64,000 nt of DNA from an uncultured Senegalimassilia sp. (GTDB lineage: Bacteria > Actinomycetota > Coriobacteriia > Coriobacteriales > Eggerthellaceae). How positions within the stretch are numbered: position 1 is the first letter of the stretch; each line of letters starts with the position of its first letter. Made by a program: the position numbers and the translations under genes. Positions 40,674 to 49,753 of this stretch are shown piece after piece. The stretch covers positions 1-64,000 of the forward strand of contig NZ_CAKTVU010000007.1 in the NCBI RefSeq assembly GCF_934630535.1, given 5' to 3'. A model generated the notes under the pieces. It ran no database searches. It had not been told where the DNA came from and worked only from the letters and a program-made list of their open reading frames with translations.

Positions 40674-40732
40674 CGAAACGGGCCAACAGTGCTTGTCTGA
40701 TGCGGTTGGCGCCGCTTCGCCTTCGCCGCTTA

Positions 40733-40738
40733 TATAAT
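40733..40738 (+). promoter_or_regulatory. -10 box of polA
   Basis: A perfect TATAAT 35 nt before the polA ATG, in the short gap after the GlnR-like gene. A -35 is not clear. Confidence 0.5.
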
Positions 40739-40772
40739 GGTGGGAAAGCGCAACCAACCTGAAGGAATCTCT

Positions 40773-43403
40773 ATGCCTGAGAAGAAAGTGGCCGTCATCG
40801 ACGGCAACTCGTTGATGCACCGCGCCTTCCACGCGGTGCCGCCGACCATGAACGCCCCGGACGGCACGCCCACCAACGCCGTGTTCGGCTTCATCTCCAT
40901 GCTGCTCAAGTTCATCGACATCTCCAACCCCGACGCCATCGTGTGCGCCTTCGATGCCGGCCGCCCGAAGTTCCGCACCGAGGCGCTCGAGCAGTACAAG
41001 GCGCAGCGTCCCCCCATGGATCCGGGCCTGAAGGCGCAGTTCCCCATCATCGAGGAGCTGCTCGAGTCCATGAGCATCCCCGTGGTGCGCGTGACGGGTT
41101 GGGAAGGCGACGATATCCTGGGCACCGTGGCGGCGCGCGACGAGGCGCTGGGGTATCGCACGCTGCTGGTCTCGGGCGATAAGGACGTCTACCAGCTGTG
41201 CTCCGAGCTCACGCACGTGGTCACCACGCGCAAGGGCATCACCGACGTGGCCATCTACGGCCCCGGCGAGGTGCGCGAACGCTACGGCGTGGAGCCTTCG
41301 CAGTTCCCCGATTTCCTGGGACTTAAGGGCGATAGCTCCGACAACATCCCCGGCGTGCCGGGCGTGGGCGACAAAACGGCGGCGAAGCTGCTGGACGCCT
41401 ACGGCAGCCTTGAGGGCATCTACGAGCATATCGACGAGCTGCGCGGCAAGCAGAAGGAGCGCATGGAGGAGAACCGCGAGGCGGCGTTCACCAGCCGCAA
41501 GGTTGCTACCATCGTGCGCGACCTGGATTTCCCCTTGGACCTTGAAGGCGCGGCGTTCCCGGCGTTCAGCGCCCAGGCCGTCACCGAGGCGTTCTCGAAG
41601 TATCGCTTCAACTCGCATCTGACGCGCGTTCTCAAGCTGGTGGGCGAGGCCCCTCAGCGCCAATCCGCCTCTATCGAGGTGGGCCAGGTTCTGCATGGCG
41701 AGCAGGCCCGCAAGCTTGTGGATGAGGTCCTGGAGTCGGGCGAGCAGGTGGGCGTGGCCATCGTGGATCCCGAGCAGGAGTCGCTGTTCGGCGGCGGTTC
41801 GGTTATGGCCGTGTCCGCTTCGCAAGGCTGCGCCGTGTTCGCCGACGATGCTGCCATCTCCCAGCTTGCGCGCTTGATCGCCGGCGGCAACTTCGCCGCG
41901 CTCGATGTGAAGGCGGCCGTGCATCGCGTCTATCCCGCCGACAACGCCCTTGCCGCGCTCGTCGACGATGCTCAGCTCATGTCCATGCGCGCCTTCGACT
42001 TGGGGCTTGCCGGGTACGTGTTGAACTCGTCGGTGTCCGAGTATACCTACGACGTGCTGTTGGATACCTATATGGGCGGCGTGCTGCCCGAGGCGAAAAC
42101 CGAAGAGCAGCGCGCAGCCGCACAGGCCGCGGCAGCGCGCGCCCTGGTCGGTCCGCTCACCCGTGCCCTCAAGGACGAGGGTTCGGAGCGCGCCTATTTC
42201 GACATCGACCTGCCGCTCGTGGCGGTACTCGCAATCATGGAGCGCACCGGCGCGGCTATCGACGTCGCGCGCCTGGCGCAGCTGGGCACGTCCACGGGTG
42301 AGGAGATCGAGGGCTTGCGAGCGCAGATCTTCGAGCTTGCCGGCCAGGAGTTCAACGTGGATTCCCCCAAGCAGCTCGGCCATATCCTGTTCGAGGTGCT
42401 CGGCCTGCCCGCGCGCAAGAAGACCCAGCGCGGATACTCCACCGACGCCAAGGTGCTCAAAGACCTTGCCGAGATCCACGAGCTGCCCTCCCTTGTGCTG
42501 CGCTATCGCGAGCTGGCGAAGATCAAGTCCACCTACATCGACGCGCTGCCGCGCATGCGCGCCGGCGATGGGCGCGTGCACTCCAGCTTCAACGAGACCG
42601 TCACCACCACCGGGCGCCTGTCCTCTTCGGACCCGAACCTGCAGAACATCCCCGTGCGCACGCAGTTCGGGCGCCATATCCGCGAGTGCTTCATCCCGCT
42701 CGAGCCGGGCTGCAAGTTCCTTTCGGCGGACTACTCGCAGATCGAGCTGCGACTGCTCGCGCACCTTTCCGGCGACGAAGCGCTTGTGCAGGCGTTCACC
42801 AGCGGCGCCGACTTCCACGCCTCCACGGCATCGCGCGTGTTCGACGTGCCCATCGACCAGGTCACGCCCGAGCAGCGCAGCCGCGCCAAGGCGGTGAACT
42901 TCGGCATCGTCTACGGCCAGCAGGCGTTCGGGCTGGCGCAAAGCCTGGGTATCTCCATCGCCGAGGCCAAGGGCATGATCGACCGCTACTTCGAAGTGCA
43001 CCCCGGCGTGCGCGCCTACCTTGATGAAACGGTCGAGCAAGCCCGTGCCAACGGCTATGCGGAAACCATGTTCGGGCGAAAGCGCCACATCCCCGAGCTG
43101 CACGCCGCCAACGGCAACACGCGCGGCTTCGGCGAGCGCACCGCCATGAACCATCCCATGCAGGGCAGCGCAGCCGACATCATCAAGCTGGCCATGCGCC
43201 AGGTGCAGCGGCGCCTTATGGAAGAGGGCTTCAAGGCCCGCCTGCTCGTGCAGGTGCACGACGAGCTGGACTTCAGCGTGCCCGATGGGGAAGTGGAGGC
43301 GCTCTCGGCCATGGTGCGCGACGTCATGGAGCATGTGGCGGAGCTGAAGGTGCCCTTGCTTGCCGACATCTCGGCCGCCGATACCTGGGCTGAAGCGCAC
43401 TAG
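40773..43403 (+). CDS. polA: DNA polymerase I
   Basis: Repair and Okazaki-fragment polymerase. 876 residues: 5'-3' exonuclease (1-300, DGNSLMHRAFHA, GWEGDDILGT, KGDSSDNIPGVPGVGDKTA), a 3'-5' exonuclease-like domain (about 310-480) and the polymerase domain (about 490-876; SADYSQIELRLLAHLSGD motif A, RSRAKAVNFGIVYG motif B, LLVQVHDELDFSV motif C). The middle domain lacks a DxE-type first motif (it reads VGVAIVDPE), so proofreading is probably lost, as in many PolA proteins. GAAGGA before ATG 40773 fixes the start. Confidence 0.95.
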   Translation: MPEKKVAVIDGNSLMHRAFHAVPPTMNAPDGTPTNAVFGFISMLLKFIDISNPDAIVCAFDAGRPKFRTEALEQYKAQRPPMDPGLKAQFPIIEELLESMSIPVVRVTGWEGDDILGTVAARDEALGYRTLLVSGDKDVYQLCSELTHVVTTRKGITDVAIYGPGEVRERYGVEPSQFPDFLGLKGDSSDNIPGVPGVGDKTAAKLLDAYGSLEGIYEHIDELRGKQKERMEENREAAFTSRKVATIVRDLDFPLDLEGAAFPAFSAQAVTEAFSKYRFNSHLTRVLKLVGEAPQRQSASIEVGQVLHGEQARKLVDEVLESGEQVGVAIVDPEQESLFGGGSVMAVSASQGCAVFADDAAISQLARLIAGGNFAALDVKAAVHRVYPADNALAALVDDAQLMSMRAFDLGLAGYVLNSSVSEYTYDVLLDTYMGGVLPEAKTEEQRAAAQAAAARALVGPLTRALKDEGSERAYFDIDLPLVAVLAIMERTGAAIDVARLAQLGTSTGEEIEGLRAQIFELAGQEFNVDSPKQLGHILFEVLGLPARKKTQRGYSTDAKVLKDLAEIHELPSLVLRYRELAKIKSTYIDALPRMRAGDGRVHSSFNETVTTTGRLSSSDPNLQNIPVRTQFGRHIRECFIPLEPGCKFLSADYSQIELRLLAHLSGDEALVQAFTSGADFHASTASRVFDVPIDQVTPEQRSRAKAVNFGIVYGQQAFGLAQSLGISIAEAKGMIDRYFEVHPGVRAYLDETVEQARANGYAETMFGRKRHIPELHAANGNTRGFGERTAMNHPMQGSAADIIKLAMRQVQRRLMEEGFKARLLVQVHDELDFSVPDGEVEALSAMVRDVMEHVAELKVPLLADISAADTWAEAH

Positions 43404-43423
43404 CTTGTGGGTATTCCGTGAAG

Positions 43424-43462
43424 CGCGGCGGCAATGCGGAAAAAGCCGGTAACGCCGCCGCG
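43424..43462 (+). terminator. Possible polA terminator hairpin
   Basis: A 9-bp GC stem CGCGGCGGC/GCCGCCGCG (43424-43432 with 43454-43462) shortly after the polA stop. No T-run follows, so the call is weak. Confidence 0.35.
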
Positions 43463-43562
43463 TGTGTCCACAACATCTGGTATCATATCGAATGTTGTGC
43501 CCGAGGAGGCGCAGCGGAAATAAGTGCGATGATACGCGGAGACTGTGCATTCGATCACTTCG

Positions 43563-43591
43563 TTGACTTGCTACGGTCACGCTGCTAAGCT
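43563..43591 (+). promoter_or_regulatory. Promoter of rplU-rpmA
   Basis: TTGACT (43563-43568), 17-nt spacer, TAAGCT (43586-43591), about 35 nt before rplU. It has one of the best -35 boxes in the window. Confidence 0.6.
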
Positions 43592-43626
43592 ATCGCCTTG
43601 CGTTTATTTCGAAAGTAGGAGAAAAC

Positions 43627-43932
43627 ATGTACGCAATCGTGAAAACGGGCGGCAAGCAGTACAAGGTTGCCGTCGGGGACAAGCTCAACATCGAGAAGCT
43701 GGACGCCGAGGTCGGCGCTACCGTCGAGCTTCCGGTCATCTGCTTCGTCGACGGTTCCACCGTCGAGGCCGATCCGGCCAAGGCAGCTGCCAAGAAGGTC
43801 ACCGCTGAGGTCGTCGAGCAGTTCAAGGGCCCCAAGCAGCTGGTGTTCAAGTTCAAGAAGCGCAAGAACTACAAGAAGCTGCGCGGCCATCGCCAGCAGC
43901 TCACGCGCGTTGAGATCAAGTCCATCGCTTAA
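43627..43932 (+). CDS. rplU: 50S ribosomal protein L21
   Basis: A 101-residue L21: YAIVKTGGKQYKVAVGD at the start and KRKNYKKLRGHRQQLTRVEI at the end are family signatures. L21 binds 23S rRNA near L20. AGGAG lies 6 nt before the ATG. It is followed after 18 bp by rpmA, the classic pair upstream of obgE. Confidence 0.97.
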   Translation: MYAIVKTGGKQYKVAVGDKLNIEKLDAEVGATVELPVICFVDGSTVEADPAKAAAKKVTAEVVEQFKGPKQLVFKFKKRKNYKKLRGHRQQLTRVEIKSIA

Positions 43933-43950
43933 TTGTAAGGAGGGAATGAA

Positions 43951-44202
43951 ATGGCACATAAGAAAGGTCTCGGTTCTACCCGTAACGGCCGCGATTCCCA
44001 CGCAAAACGACTGGGCGTGAAGATGTTCGCCGGCCAGCAGATCAAGACGGGCCAGATCATCGTCCGTCAGCGCGGCACCAAGTTCCATCCCGGCGACAAC
44101 GTCGGCCGCGGCAAGGACGACACGCTGTTCGCTCTGTGCGACGGCACGCTGGAGTTCACGCGCGGCGTGAAGCGTCGCGTGCATGTCCGCCCCCAGGCGT
44201 AG
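43951..44202 (+). CDS. rpmA: 50S ribosomal protein L27
   Basis: An 83-residue L27: AHKKGLGSTRNGRDSHAKRLG and IIVRQRGTKFHPGDNVG are diagnostic. It starts with MAHKKG, so it lacks the cleaved N-terminal extension known from Firmicutes. AAGGAGG precedes the ATG. A strong terminator follows at 44243, before obgE. Confidence 0.97.
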   Translation: MAHKKGLGSTRNGRDSHAKRLGVKMFAGQQIKTGQIIVRQRGTKFHPGDNVGRGKDDTLFALCDGTLEFTRGVKRRVHVRPQA

Positions 44203-44242
44203 CACAAGCCGCACGCGTGTGCGTGGCATCTATGCATTCGCG

Positions 44243-44272
44243 AAGCCCCCTGCCTGTCAGGGGGCTTTTTTC
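44243..44272 (+). terminator. Terminator of rplU-rpmA
   Basis: A perfect 10-bp stem AAGCCCCCTG/CAGGGGGCTT (44243-44252 with 44258-44267), loop cctgt, then TTTTTT including the stem end. Confidence 0.93.
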
Positions 44273-44273
44273 G

Positions 44274-44279
44274 TATACA
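44274..44279 (+). promoter_or_regulatory. Candidate -10 box of obgE
   Basis: TATACA lies 43 nt before the obgE GTG, directly after the rpmA terminator. Its -35 would fall in the terminator stem. Confidence 0.3.
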
Positions 44280-44322
44280 ATCAGGCGATACACGCAATCC
44301 TAAAACCGATGGAGGTCACATC

Positions 44323-45717
44323 GTGTTCATTGATAAGGTTCGAATCCACGTCAAGGGCGGCGACGGCGGCGCAGGCTGCATGTCGTTTCGCCGTGAGGCC
44401 CATGTGCCCAAGGGCGGTCCCGACGGCGGCGACGGCGGCCATGGCGGCAACGTGGTGCTTGAAGCCGATGCCAGCGTGTCCTCGCTGATCGATTACCGCT
44501 TCAAACACCACTTCAAGGCCGAGCGCGGCACGCACGGCAAGGGCAGCCGCATGCACGGCGCCACGGGCGCCGATCTGGTGCTCAAGGTGCCGGTGGGCAC
44601 CGTGGTCCACGAGTACTTCGAGGAATCCAAGGAAACCGGCGAGCTTATGGCCGACCTTACCCACGACGGCGAGCGCATCACCGTCGCCGACGGCGGCATG
44701 GGCGGCCGCGGCAACATCCACTTCGTCACCTCCACGCGCCGCGCACCGGCGTTCGCCGAGCTGGGCGAGCCTGCGCAGGAACGCTGGATCGAGCTCGAGA
44801 TGAAGCTTATGGCCGACGCTGCCCTTGTTGGCATGCCCTCTGCCGGCAAAAGCTCGCTCATCTCGAAGATCTCGGCCGCTCGCCCCAAGATCGCCGATTA
44901 CCCGTTCACCACGCTCGTGCCCAACCTGGGCGTGGCGCGCTCGGGCGACTTGAGCTTCGTCGTGGCCGACATCCCTGGTCTCATTGAGGGCGCGCACGAG
45001 GGGCGCGGTCTGGGGCATGAGTTCCTTCGCCATATCGAGCGCACGGCGCTCATCGTGCACGTGGTCGACCTCACGGGCGACTGGGAGGGCCGCGACCCGC
45101 TTGATGATTACAAGATCATCAACAACGAATTGGCGCTCTACGCCGACGAGCTGGCGGCGCGTCCGCGCATCGTGGTGGCGAACAAGATCGACGTCGCAGG
45201 CACCGAAGAGGCCCTGGAGCGTCTGAAGGCGCAGGTCAAGGCCGACTCCATCGCCGCTGCGGGCGGCAATGAGTTCGCCCCCAGCCCCATCGACCCGAAG
45301 GTGTACTGCATCAGCGCGCTCACCGGCGAGGGCGTGGACAGCTTGAAGGCCGCTATCGCCAACCAGGTCCACGAGCTTCGCGAGCAGGCTCGCCAGGCCG
45401 AGGCGTCCGACGTGCAGTACGAGCACGTTTGGGAGCTCAAGCGCGAGGCCCGCGACAAGCGCTTCACCGTGCGCAAGCTTTCCGAGGGCGTGTTCCGTGT
45501 GGTGGGCACCCAGGTCGAGCGCATGGTGGTGCAGTGCGATTGGGAAAACGAGGAGGCCGTGGTGTTTCTGCAGCACCGCCTCAAGCGCGTGGGCGTCGAG
45601 GAGGCGCTCGAGAAGGCCGGCGCCGTCGACGGCGACGAGATCCGCATCTGCGGGCGCGCCTTCGAGTTCGAATCCACCAGGACGGCGGCCGATCTGTTCG
45701 AGGAGCTTGATATCTAA
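44323..45717 (+). CDS. obgE: Obg family ribosome-assembly GTPase
   Basis: 464 residues: the glycine-rich Obg domain (1-158, KGGDGGAGCMSFRREAHVPKGGPDGGDGG), the G domain with P-loop GMPSAGKSSL, DIPGLIEGAHEGRGLGH and NKIDV, and a C-terminal OCT-like domain (about 370-440, RFTVRKLSEGVFRVVG) before EEALEKAGAVDGDEIRI. It acts in 50S assembly and stress control. Start is GTG with GGAGG 7 nt upstream. The stop shares a base with the proB ATG (TAATG), so translation is coupled. Confidence 0.95.
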   Translation: MFIDKVRIHVKGGDGGAGCMSFRREAHVPKGGPDGGDGGHGGNVVLEADASVSSLIDYRFKHHFKAERGTHGKGSRMHGATGADLVLKVPVGTVVHEYFEESKETGELMADLTHDGERITVADGGMGGRGNIHFVTSTRRAPAFAELGEPAQERWIELEMKLMADAALVGMPSAGKSSLISKISAARPKIADYPFTTLVPNLGVARSGDLSFVVADIPGLIEGAHEGRGLGHEFLRHIERTALIVHVVDLTGDWEGRDPLDDYKIINNELALYADELAARPRIVVANKIDVAGTEEALERLKAQVKADSIAAAGGNEFAPSPIDPKVYCISALTGEGVDSLKAAIANQVHELREQARQAEASDVQYEHVWELKREARDKRFTVRKLSEGVFRVVGTQVERMVVQCDWENEEAVVFLQHRLKRVGVEEALEKAGAVDGDEIRICGRAFEFESTRTAADLFEELDI

Positions 45718-46859
45718 TGGAGCAGCTGGATGCTAAGGCGGGCGCCGCACGGCGCCTGGTCATAAAGATCGGTTCTTCGACGCTCACCACGTCGGAGAGC
45801 AGCATCGATTACGAGTACCTGGCGGCGCTTGCCGACCAGATCGCGAAGGTGCGGGCCGCCGGCTGGCAGCCCGTCATCGTGACGTCGGCCGCCATCGCGT
45901 GCGGCCTTGAGGCCCTGGGCATCCAGAAGCGCCCCAGCGATATGCCAAGCCTGCAGGCGGCGGCGTCGGTGGGGCAGTCGGCTTTGGCCACGGCGTATGC
46001 CGAGGCGTTCGCGGCTCACGGCATCGTCACCTCCACGGTGCTGCTCACCCGCCGCGATACCGCCGACCGTCATGCGTATCTGCACGCGCGTAACACGCTT
46101 CTGCGCCTGCTCGAGCTTGGCGTGGTGCCCATCATCAACGAGAACGACACCGTCGCCGTCGAGCAGATCAAGTTCGGCGACAACGATACGCTTGCCGCGC
46201 TGGCCGCGTGCCTGATCGATGCCGACCTCATGGTCATCCTCTCGGATATCGACGGCCTTTACGACGGCAATCCGAACGCCAACCCCGATGCCAAGCTCAT
46301 CCCGCATGTGGAAAACATCGGGCCCGAGATCTTGGCGGTCGCCGGCGGCGCCGGCTCCACGGTGGGTTCGGGCGGCATGATCACTAAGATCAAGGCTGCG
46401 CGCGTGCTCATGGTGGCGGGAATTCCCATGATCATCTGCTACGGTCGTCAGCCCCACGTGGTCGAGGATGCCGCGGCGGACAAGCCCGTCGGTACGCGTT
46501 TCTCGGCGCTGAAGAAGCCCCACGAGATCACGCCTCGCAAGCTGTGGATCGCCCTTGGCGATTCGGCGCGCGGCGCGGTAGTGGTCGACGAGGGCGCGAA
46601 GTCGGCGCTCATCGGGCATGGCAAATCCCTGCTTTGCGTGGGCGTCGCCAGCGTGGAGGGCCGCTTCGAAGCCGGCGACATCGTCGACATCAAGGATCTT
46701 GCGGGCCATCTGTTCGCCCGCGGCCGCGCGGCGTTCTCCGCCGACGAGGTGGAGCTTGCCTGCGGCAAAACGCGCGAGGTGCTCGAGCGCAACCGCCTGC
46801 TTGCCGCGCTGACCCAGCGCCCGTTGGTGCATCGCGACGAGTTGGTGGTCTTCGAATAA
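45717..46859 (+). CDS. proB: Glutamate 5-kinase
   Basis: Catalyses the first step of proline synthesis (glutamate + ATP to glutamyl-5-phosphate). 380 residues: amino-acid kinase domain (1-265, VIKIGSSTLT, NENDTVAVEQIKFGDND, LSDIDGLYDGNP, GTGGMITKIKAA in the form GSGGMITKIKAA) and a C-terminal PUA domain (about 290-375). The start overlaps the obgE stop. proA follows after a 184-bp gap, so enzyme two is next in the pathway. Confidence 0.96.
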   Translation: MEQLDAKAGAARRLVIKIGSSTLTTSESSIDYEYLAALADQIAKVRAAGWQPVIVTSAAIACGLEALGIQKRPSDMPSLQAAASVGQSALATAYAEAFAAHGIVTSTVLLTRRDTADRHAYLHARNTLLRLLELGVVPIINENDTVAVEQIKFGDNDTLAALAACLIDADLMVILSDIDGLYDGNPNANPDAKLIPHVENIGPEILAVAGGAGSTVGSGGMITKIKAARVLMVAGIPMIICYGRQPHVVEDAAADKPVGTRFSALKKPHEITPRKLWIALGDSARGAVVVDEGAKSALIGHGKSLLCVGVASVEGRFEAGDIVDIKDLAGHLFARGRAAFSADEVELACGKTREVLERNRLLAALTQRPLVHRDELVVFE

Positions 46860-47043
46860 GGCCGTTTTGCCCGCTGCCCGCACGGGCCGCCGCGCATGCC
46901 GGCTCAGGCGCCGTCCGCCGGCGCTGTTTCGCGGTTTGCGAACCGGTCTGCGCGGGGTCGCGCGCTTGCGGGACAATGGCGGGCGGGTGGCGCACAGGCC
47001 GCCCGCCCTATGCTTTGGATATACGACAGAATGTGAGTCGATC

Positions 47044-48351
47044 ATGCTGGAACAGGAAGTGCTGGCGGTCGCGCAGGCCGCCAAGAATGCTAGCCCGGCG
47101 CTTGCGCAGGCGACTACACAGGAGCGCAACGCCGCCCTGACCGCCATGGCCCGGGCCTTGCGCGAGCAGTGCGGGGCCATCGTGGCCGCCAACGCCCAGG
47201 ATATGGACGCCGCGCGTCAAGCGGGCACCAAGGAAAGCCTGCTCGATCGCCTGATGCTCGACGAGGGGCGCGTGATGGCCATGGCCGATGCGCTCGAGGA
47301 CCTGGTGGCGCTTCCCGATCCGCTGGGCCGCGTGTTCGATTCGCGCACGCTCGATAGCGGCATCCAGCTTTCGCGCGTGGCCGTCCCGCTCGGCGTGGTG
47401 GCCGTGGTCTACGAGGCGCGCCCCAACGTCACGGCCGATGCCGCGGGCATCTGCCTGAAGTCGGGCAACGCCTGCGTGCTGCGCGGCGGTTCCTTGGCTG
47501 CCAAGTCCTGCGCGGCCATCGCCCATGTGCTTCATGATGCCGCGGTTTCGGCGGGCATGCCCGCGGGCTGCATCGGCATCATCGAGTCCACCGATCGCGC
47601 CGCGGCCGACGTGCTCATGGGCCTGCGCGGCGTGGTCGACGTGCTCGTGCCGCGCGGCGGCGCGGGCCTGATCGCGCACTGCGTGGATTGCGCTACGGTC
47701 CCCGTCATCGAGACGGGCACCGGCAACTGCCACGTGTACGTGCACGCCACCGCCGATTTCGACATGGCGCGAAGCATCGTCGTCAACGCCAAGTGCCGTC
47801 GTTATGGCGTGTGCAACGCCTGCGAGACGCTGCTCGTCGACCAGTCCGTGGCTGAGCGCTTCTTGCCCGAGCTGTTCGGCGCGCTCGCCGACAAGGGCGT
47901 GCGCATCCACGGCGATGAGCTTGCGTGCAAGGCCGCTCTTGCCGCCGGTGAAAAGCGGTTACCGACCGATGCCGCGTTGCAGGTAGAGCGCGCCTCCGAG
48001 CAGGATTGGGAAACGGAATACCTCTCGCCCGACCTGGCGGTGCGCTGTGTCAGCGGCCCCGAGCAGGCCATCGCCCATATCAACCGCTACGGCACGATGC
48101 ACTCCGAGGCCATCGTCGCCGACCCGAAGCTTCCCGAAGGCGCGGCGGCCATAGAACGCTTCGTCAACGAAGTGGATGCGGCGGCGGTGTATGTGAACGC
48201 CTCCACCGCGTTCACCGACGGCGGCATGTTCGGCCTGGGCGCGGAAATCGGCATCTCCACGCAGAAGCTGCACGTGCGCGGCCCCTTCGCGCTCGAGGGC
48301 CTTACCTCCTACAAGTACGTGCTGCGCGGCACGGGGCAGGTGCGCGCCTAG
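47044..48351 (+). CDS. proA: Glutamate-5-semialdehyde dehydrogenase (gamma-glutamyl phosphate reductase)
   Basis: Reduces glutamyl-5-phosphate with NADPH for proline synthesis. 435 residues of the aldehyde dehydrogenase fold; VPLGVVAVVYEARPNVTADA, the catalytic Cys in KCRRYGVCNACETLLV (last Cys before ETLLV), TGTGNCHVYV and FTDGGMFGLGAEIGIST are typical. The ATG at 47044 is weakly supported by GTGAG 10 nt upstream; the longer frame upstream reads as non-coding. The nadD/yqeK fusion gene starts 1 bp after the stop. Confidence 0.95.
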   Translation: MLEQEVLAVAQAAKNASPALAQATTQERNAALTAMARALREQCGAIVAANAQDMDAARQAGTKESLLDRLMLDEGRVMAMADALEDLVALPDPLGRVFDSRTLDSGIQLSRVAVPLGVVAVVYEARPNVTADAAGICLKSGNACVLRGGSLAAKSCAAIAHVLHDAAVSAGMPAGCIGIIESTDRAAADVLMGLRGVVDVLVPRGGAGLIAHCVDCATVPVIETGTGNCHVYVHATADFDMARSIVVNAKCRRYGVCNACETLLVDQSVAERFLPELFGALADKGVRIHGDELACKAALAAGEKRLPTDAALQVERASEQDWETEYLSPDLAVRCVSGPEQAIAHINRYGTMHSEAIVADPKLPEGAAAIERFVNEVDAAAVYVNASTAFTDGGMFGLGAEIGISTQKLHVRGPFALEGLTSYKYVLRGTGQVRA

Positions 48352-48352
48352 G

Positions 48353-49753
48353 ATGGGCCTGACGCAAGTTGGCATCGAAGCCGGGCGCGCGGGGGCTTGC
48401 CCCGCGCCCGTGATCTGCGAGCGTTTCGACGACCTTGGTGCCGACGGCCGCCCGGTGCGCCTCGGCATCATGGGCGGCACGTTCGACCCTATCCACATCG
48501 GGCACCTGGCATGCGCCGAGCAGGCGCGCGAAGCATTCGGCCTGGATGCGGTGGTGTTCATCCCCGCGGGAAAGCCGGCGTTCAAGCTCAAGCGCGACGT
48601 CACGCCCGCCGAGCAGCGCTTCGAGATGTGCCGTCTGGCGGTTCGCGGCAATCCCGCCTTCGACGTCAGCCGCATCGAGATCGACCGCCCGGGCGTCACC
48701 TACACGGCCGATACGCTGCGGCAGCTTCGTGAACATTATCCGGGAAACGTGTCGCTGTTCTTCATCACGGGCGCGGATGCGGTATGCTCGATCCTGAAGT
48801 GGCGCGAAAGCGCCGCCATCGCCAGCATGGCGGAGCTCATCGCCGCAACCAGGCCGGGGTATGCGCTCTCCGAGGAAACCCGGCTCACCATCGAGCAGTC
48901 GGGCAATTTCCGCATTCATATGCTGGAGACGACGGGCCTGGCCGTGTCGTCGAGCGATCTGCGCGCCCGTGTGCGTTCGGGCCGGTCCATCCGCTATTTG
49001 ACGATGCAGCAGGTGCTCGATTATATTGCCGGGCATGGGCTCTATGGTTGGAAGCAGGATCGGAAAGCGGTGCGCGAAGTGAGCGAAGTCGGACCAGATC
49101 AAGACAATCGGTCGGAGCTGGGCGAGGTGGATGTGCTCGGCGATGCGTTTTACCAGGCTCGACGCGAGCAGCTTAAGCATCGCGTGAAGCATAAGCGCTT
49201 CGAGCACTCCCTGGGAGTCTCGGAAACGGCGGCGCGCATGGCGCGCGTCTACGGGCAGGACGAGCGCCTGGCGCGCCTGGCCGGGCTTTTGCATGATTGG
49301 GATAAAGCGTATGACGATGAGGGCATACGCGCCCGCGCTGTCGAGCTCGGCGTCGCCGAGCAGCTGGCAAGCTATATGGATATGCCGCATCTGCTGCACG
49401 GTCCCACCGCCGCAGCGGCGCTCGCAAGGGAATTTCCCGAGCTGCCCTCCTCTTTGCTGCAGGCCATCCGCCTGCACACCACCGGAGCGGTGGGCATGTC
49501 GCCGCTCGACCTTATCGTGTACGTGGCCGATGTCATCGAGCCCACCCGCGATTGCCCGGGCGTGGACCAGCTGCGCGATCTGGTGGGGAAGGTGGAGCTC
49601 GAGGAGCTGTTCTTGGAAACGCTCGCTTACGTGATCGGAAACCTCATCGAGCGTCGCAAACTCATCCATTCCGATACCGTGACCGTTTGGAACCATTACG
49701 TGGCCCGCGCGCAGGAACGCGGTGCCTCAAACGATGTGAAAGGAAGCAAGTGA
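48353..49753 (+). CDS. nadD: Fusion of NaMN adenylyltransferase (NadD) and HD hydrolase (YqeK-like)
   Basis: A 466-residue protein with two enzymes. Residues 33-230 are NadD (nucleotidyltransferase motif GIMGGTFDPIHIGHLA near 38-53, SSSDLRARVRSGRSIRYL near 203-220), which makes deamido-NAD. Residues 262-430 are an HD-domain hydrolase of the YqeK type (HKRFEHSLGVSETAARMA, LLHDWDKAYDD), a family known to cleave diadenosine tetraphosphate. In most bacteria nadD and yqeK are adjacent genes followed by rsfS; here they are fused and rsfS still follows. A preceding Ala/Arg-rich 32 residues is untypical of NadD. No good ribosome-binding site is seen; coupling to proA is likely. Confidence 0.92.
   Translation: MGLTQVGIEAGRAGACPAPVICERFDDLGADGRPVRLGIMGGTFDPIHIGHLACAEQAREAFGLDAVVFIPAGKPAFKLKRDVTPAEQRFEMCRLAVRGNPAFDVSRIEIDRPGVTYTADTLRQLREHYPGNVSLFFITGADAVCSILKWRESAAIASMAELIAATRPGYALSEETRLTIEQSGNFRIHMLETTGLAVSSSDLRARVRSGRSIRYLTMQQVLDYIAGHGLYGWKQDRKAVREVSEVGPDQDNRSELGEVDVLGDAFYQARREQLKHRVKHKRFEHSLGVSETAARMARVYGQDERLARLAGLLHDWDKAYDDEGIRARAVELGVAEQLASYMDMPHLLHGPTAAAALAREFPELPSSLLQAIRLHTTGAVGMSPLDLIVYVADVIEPTRDCPGVDQLRDLVGKVELEELFLETLAYVIGNLIERRKLIHSDTVTVWNHYVARAQERGASNDVKGSK

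Noticed and set aside
38466..43580. A 1704-codon open frame on the minus strand across glnA, the GlnR-like gene and polA
   Set aside because: It is antisense to three clear genes, has no domain, and arises because GC-rich codon use removes stops from the opposite frame.
46860..47043. N-terminal extension of proA starting at 46867
   Set aside because: The extra 59 residues are Arg/Pro-rich and unlike ProA; the ATG at 47044 gives the normal N-terminus.
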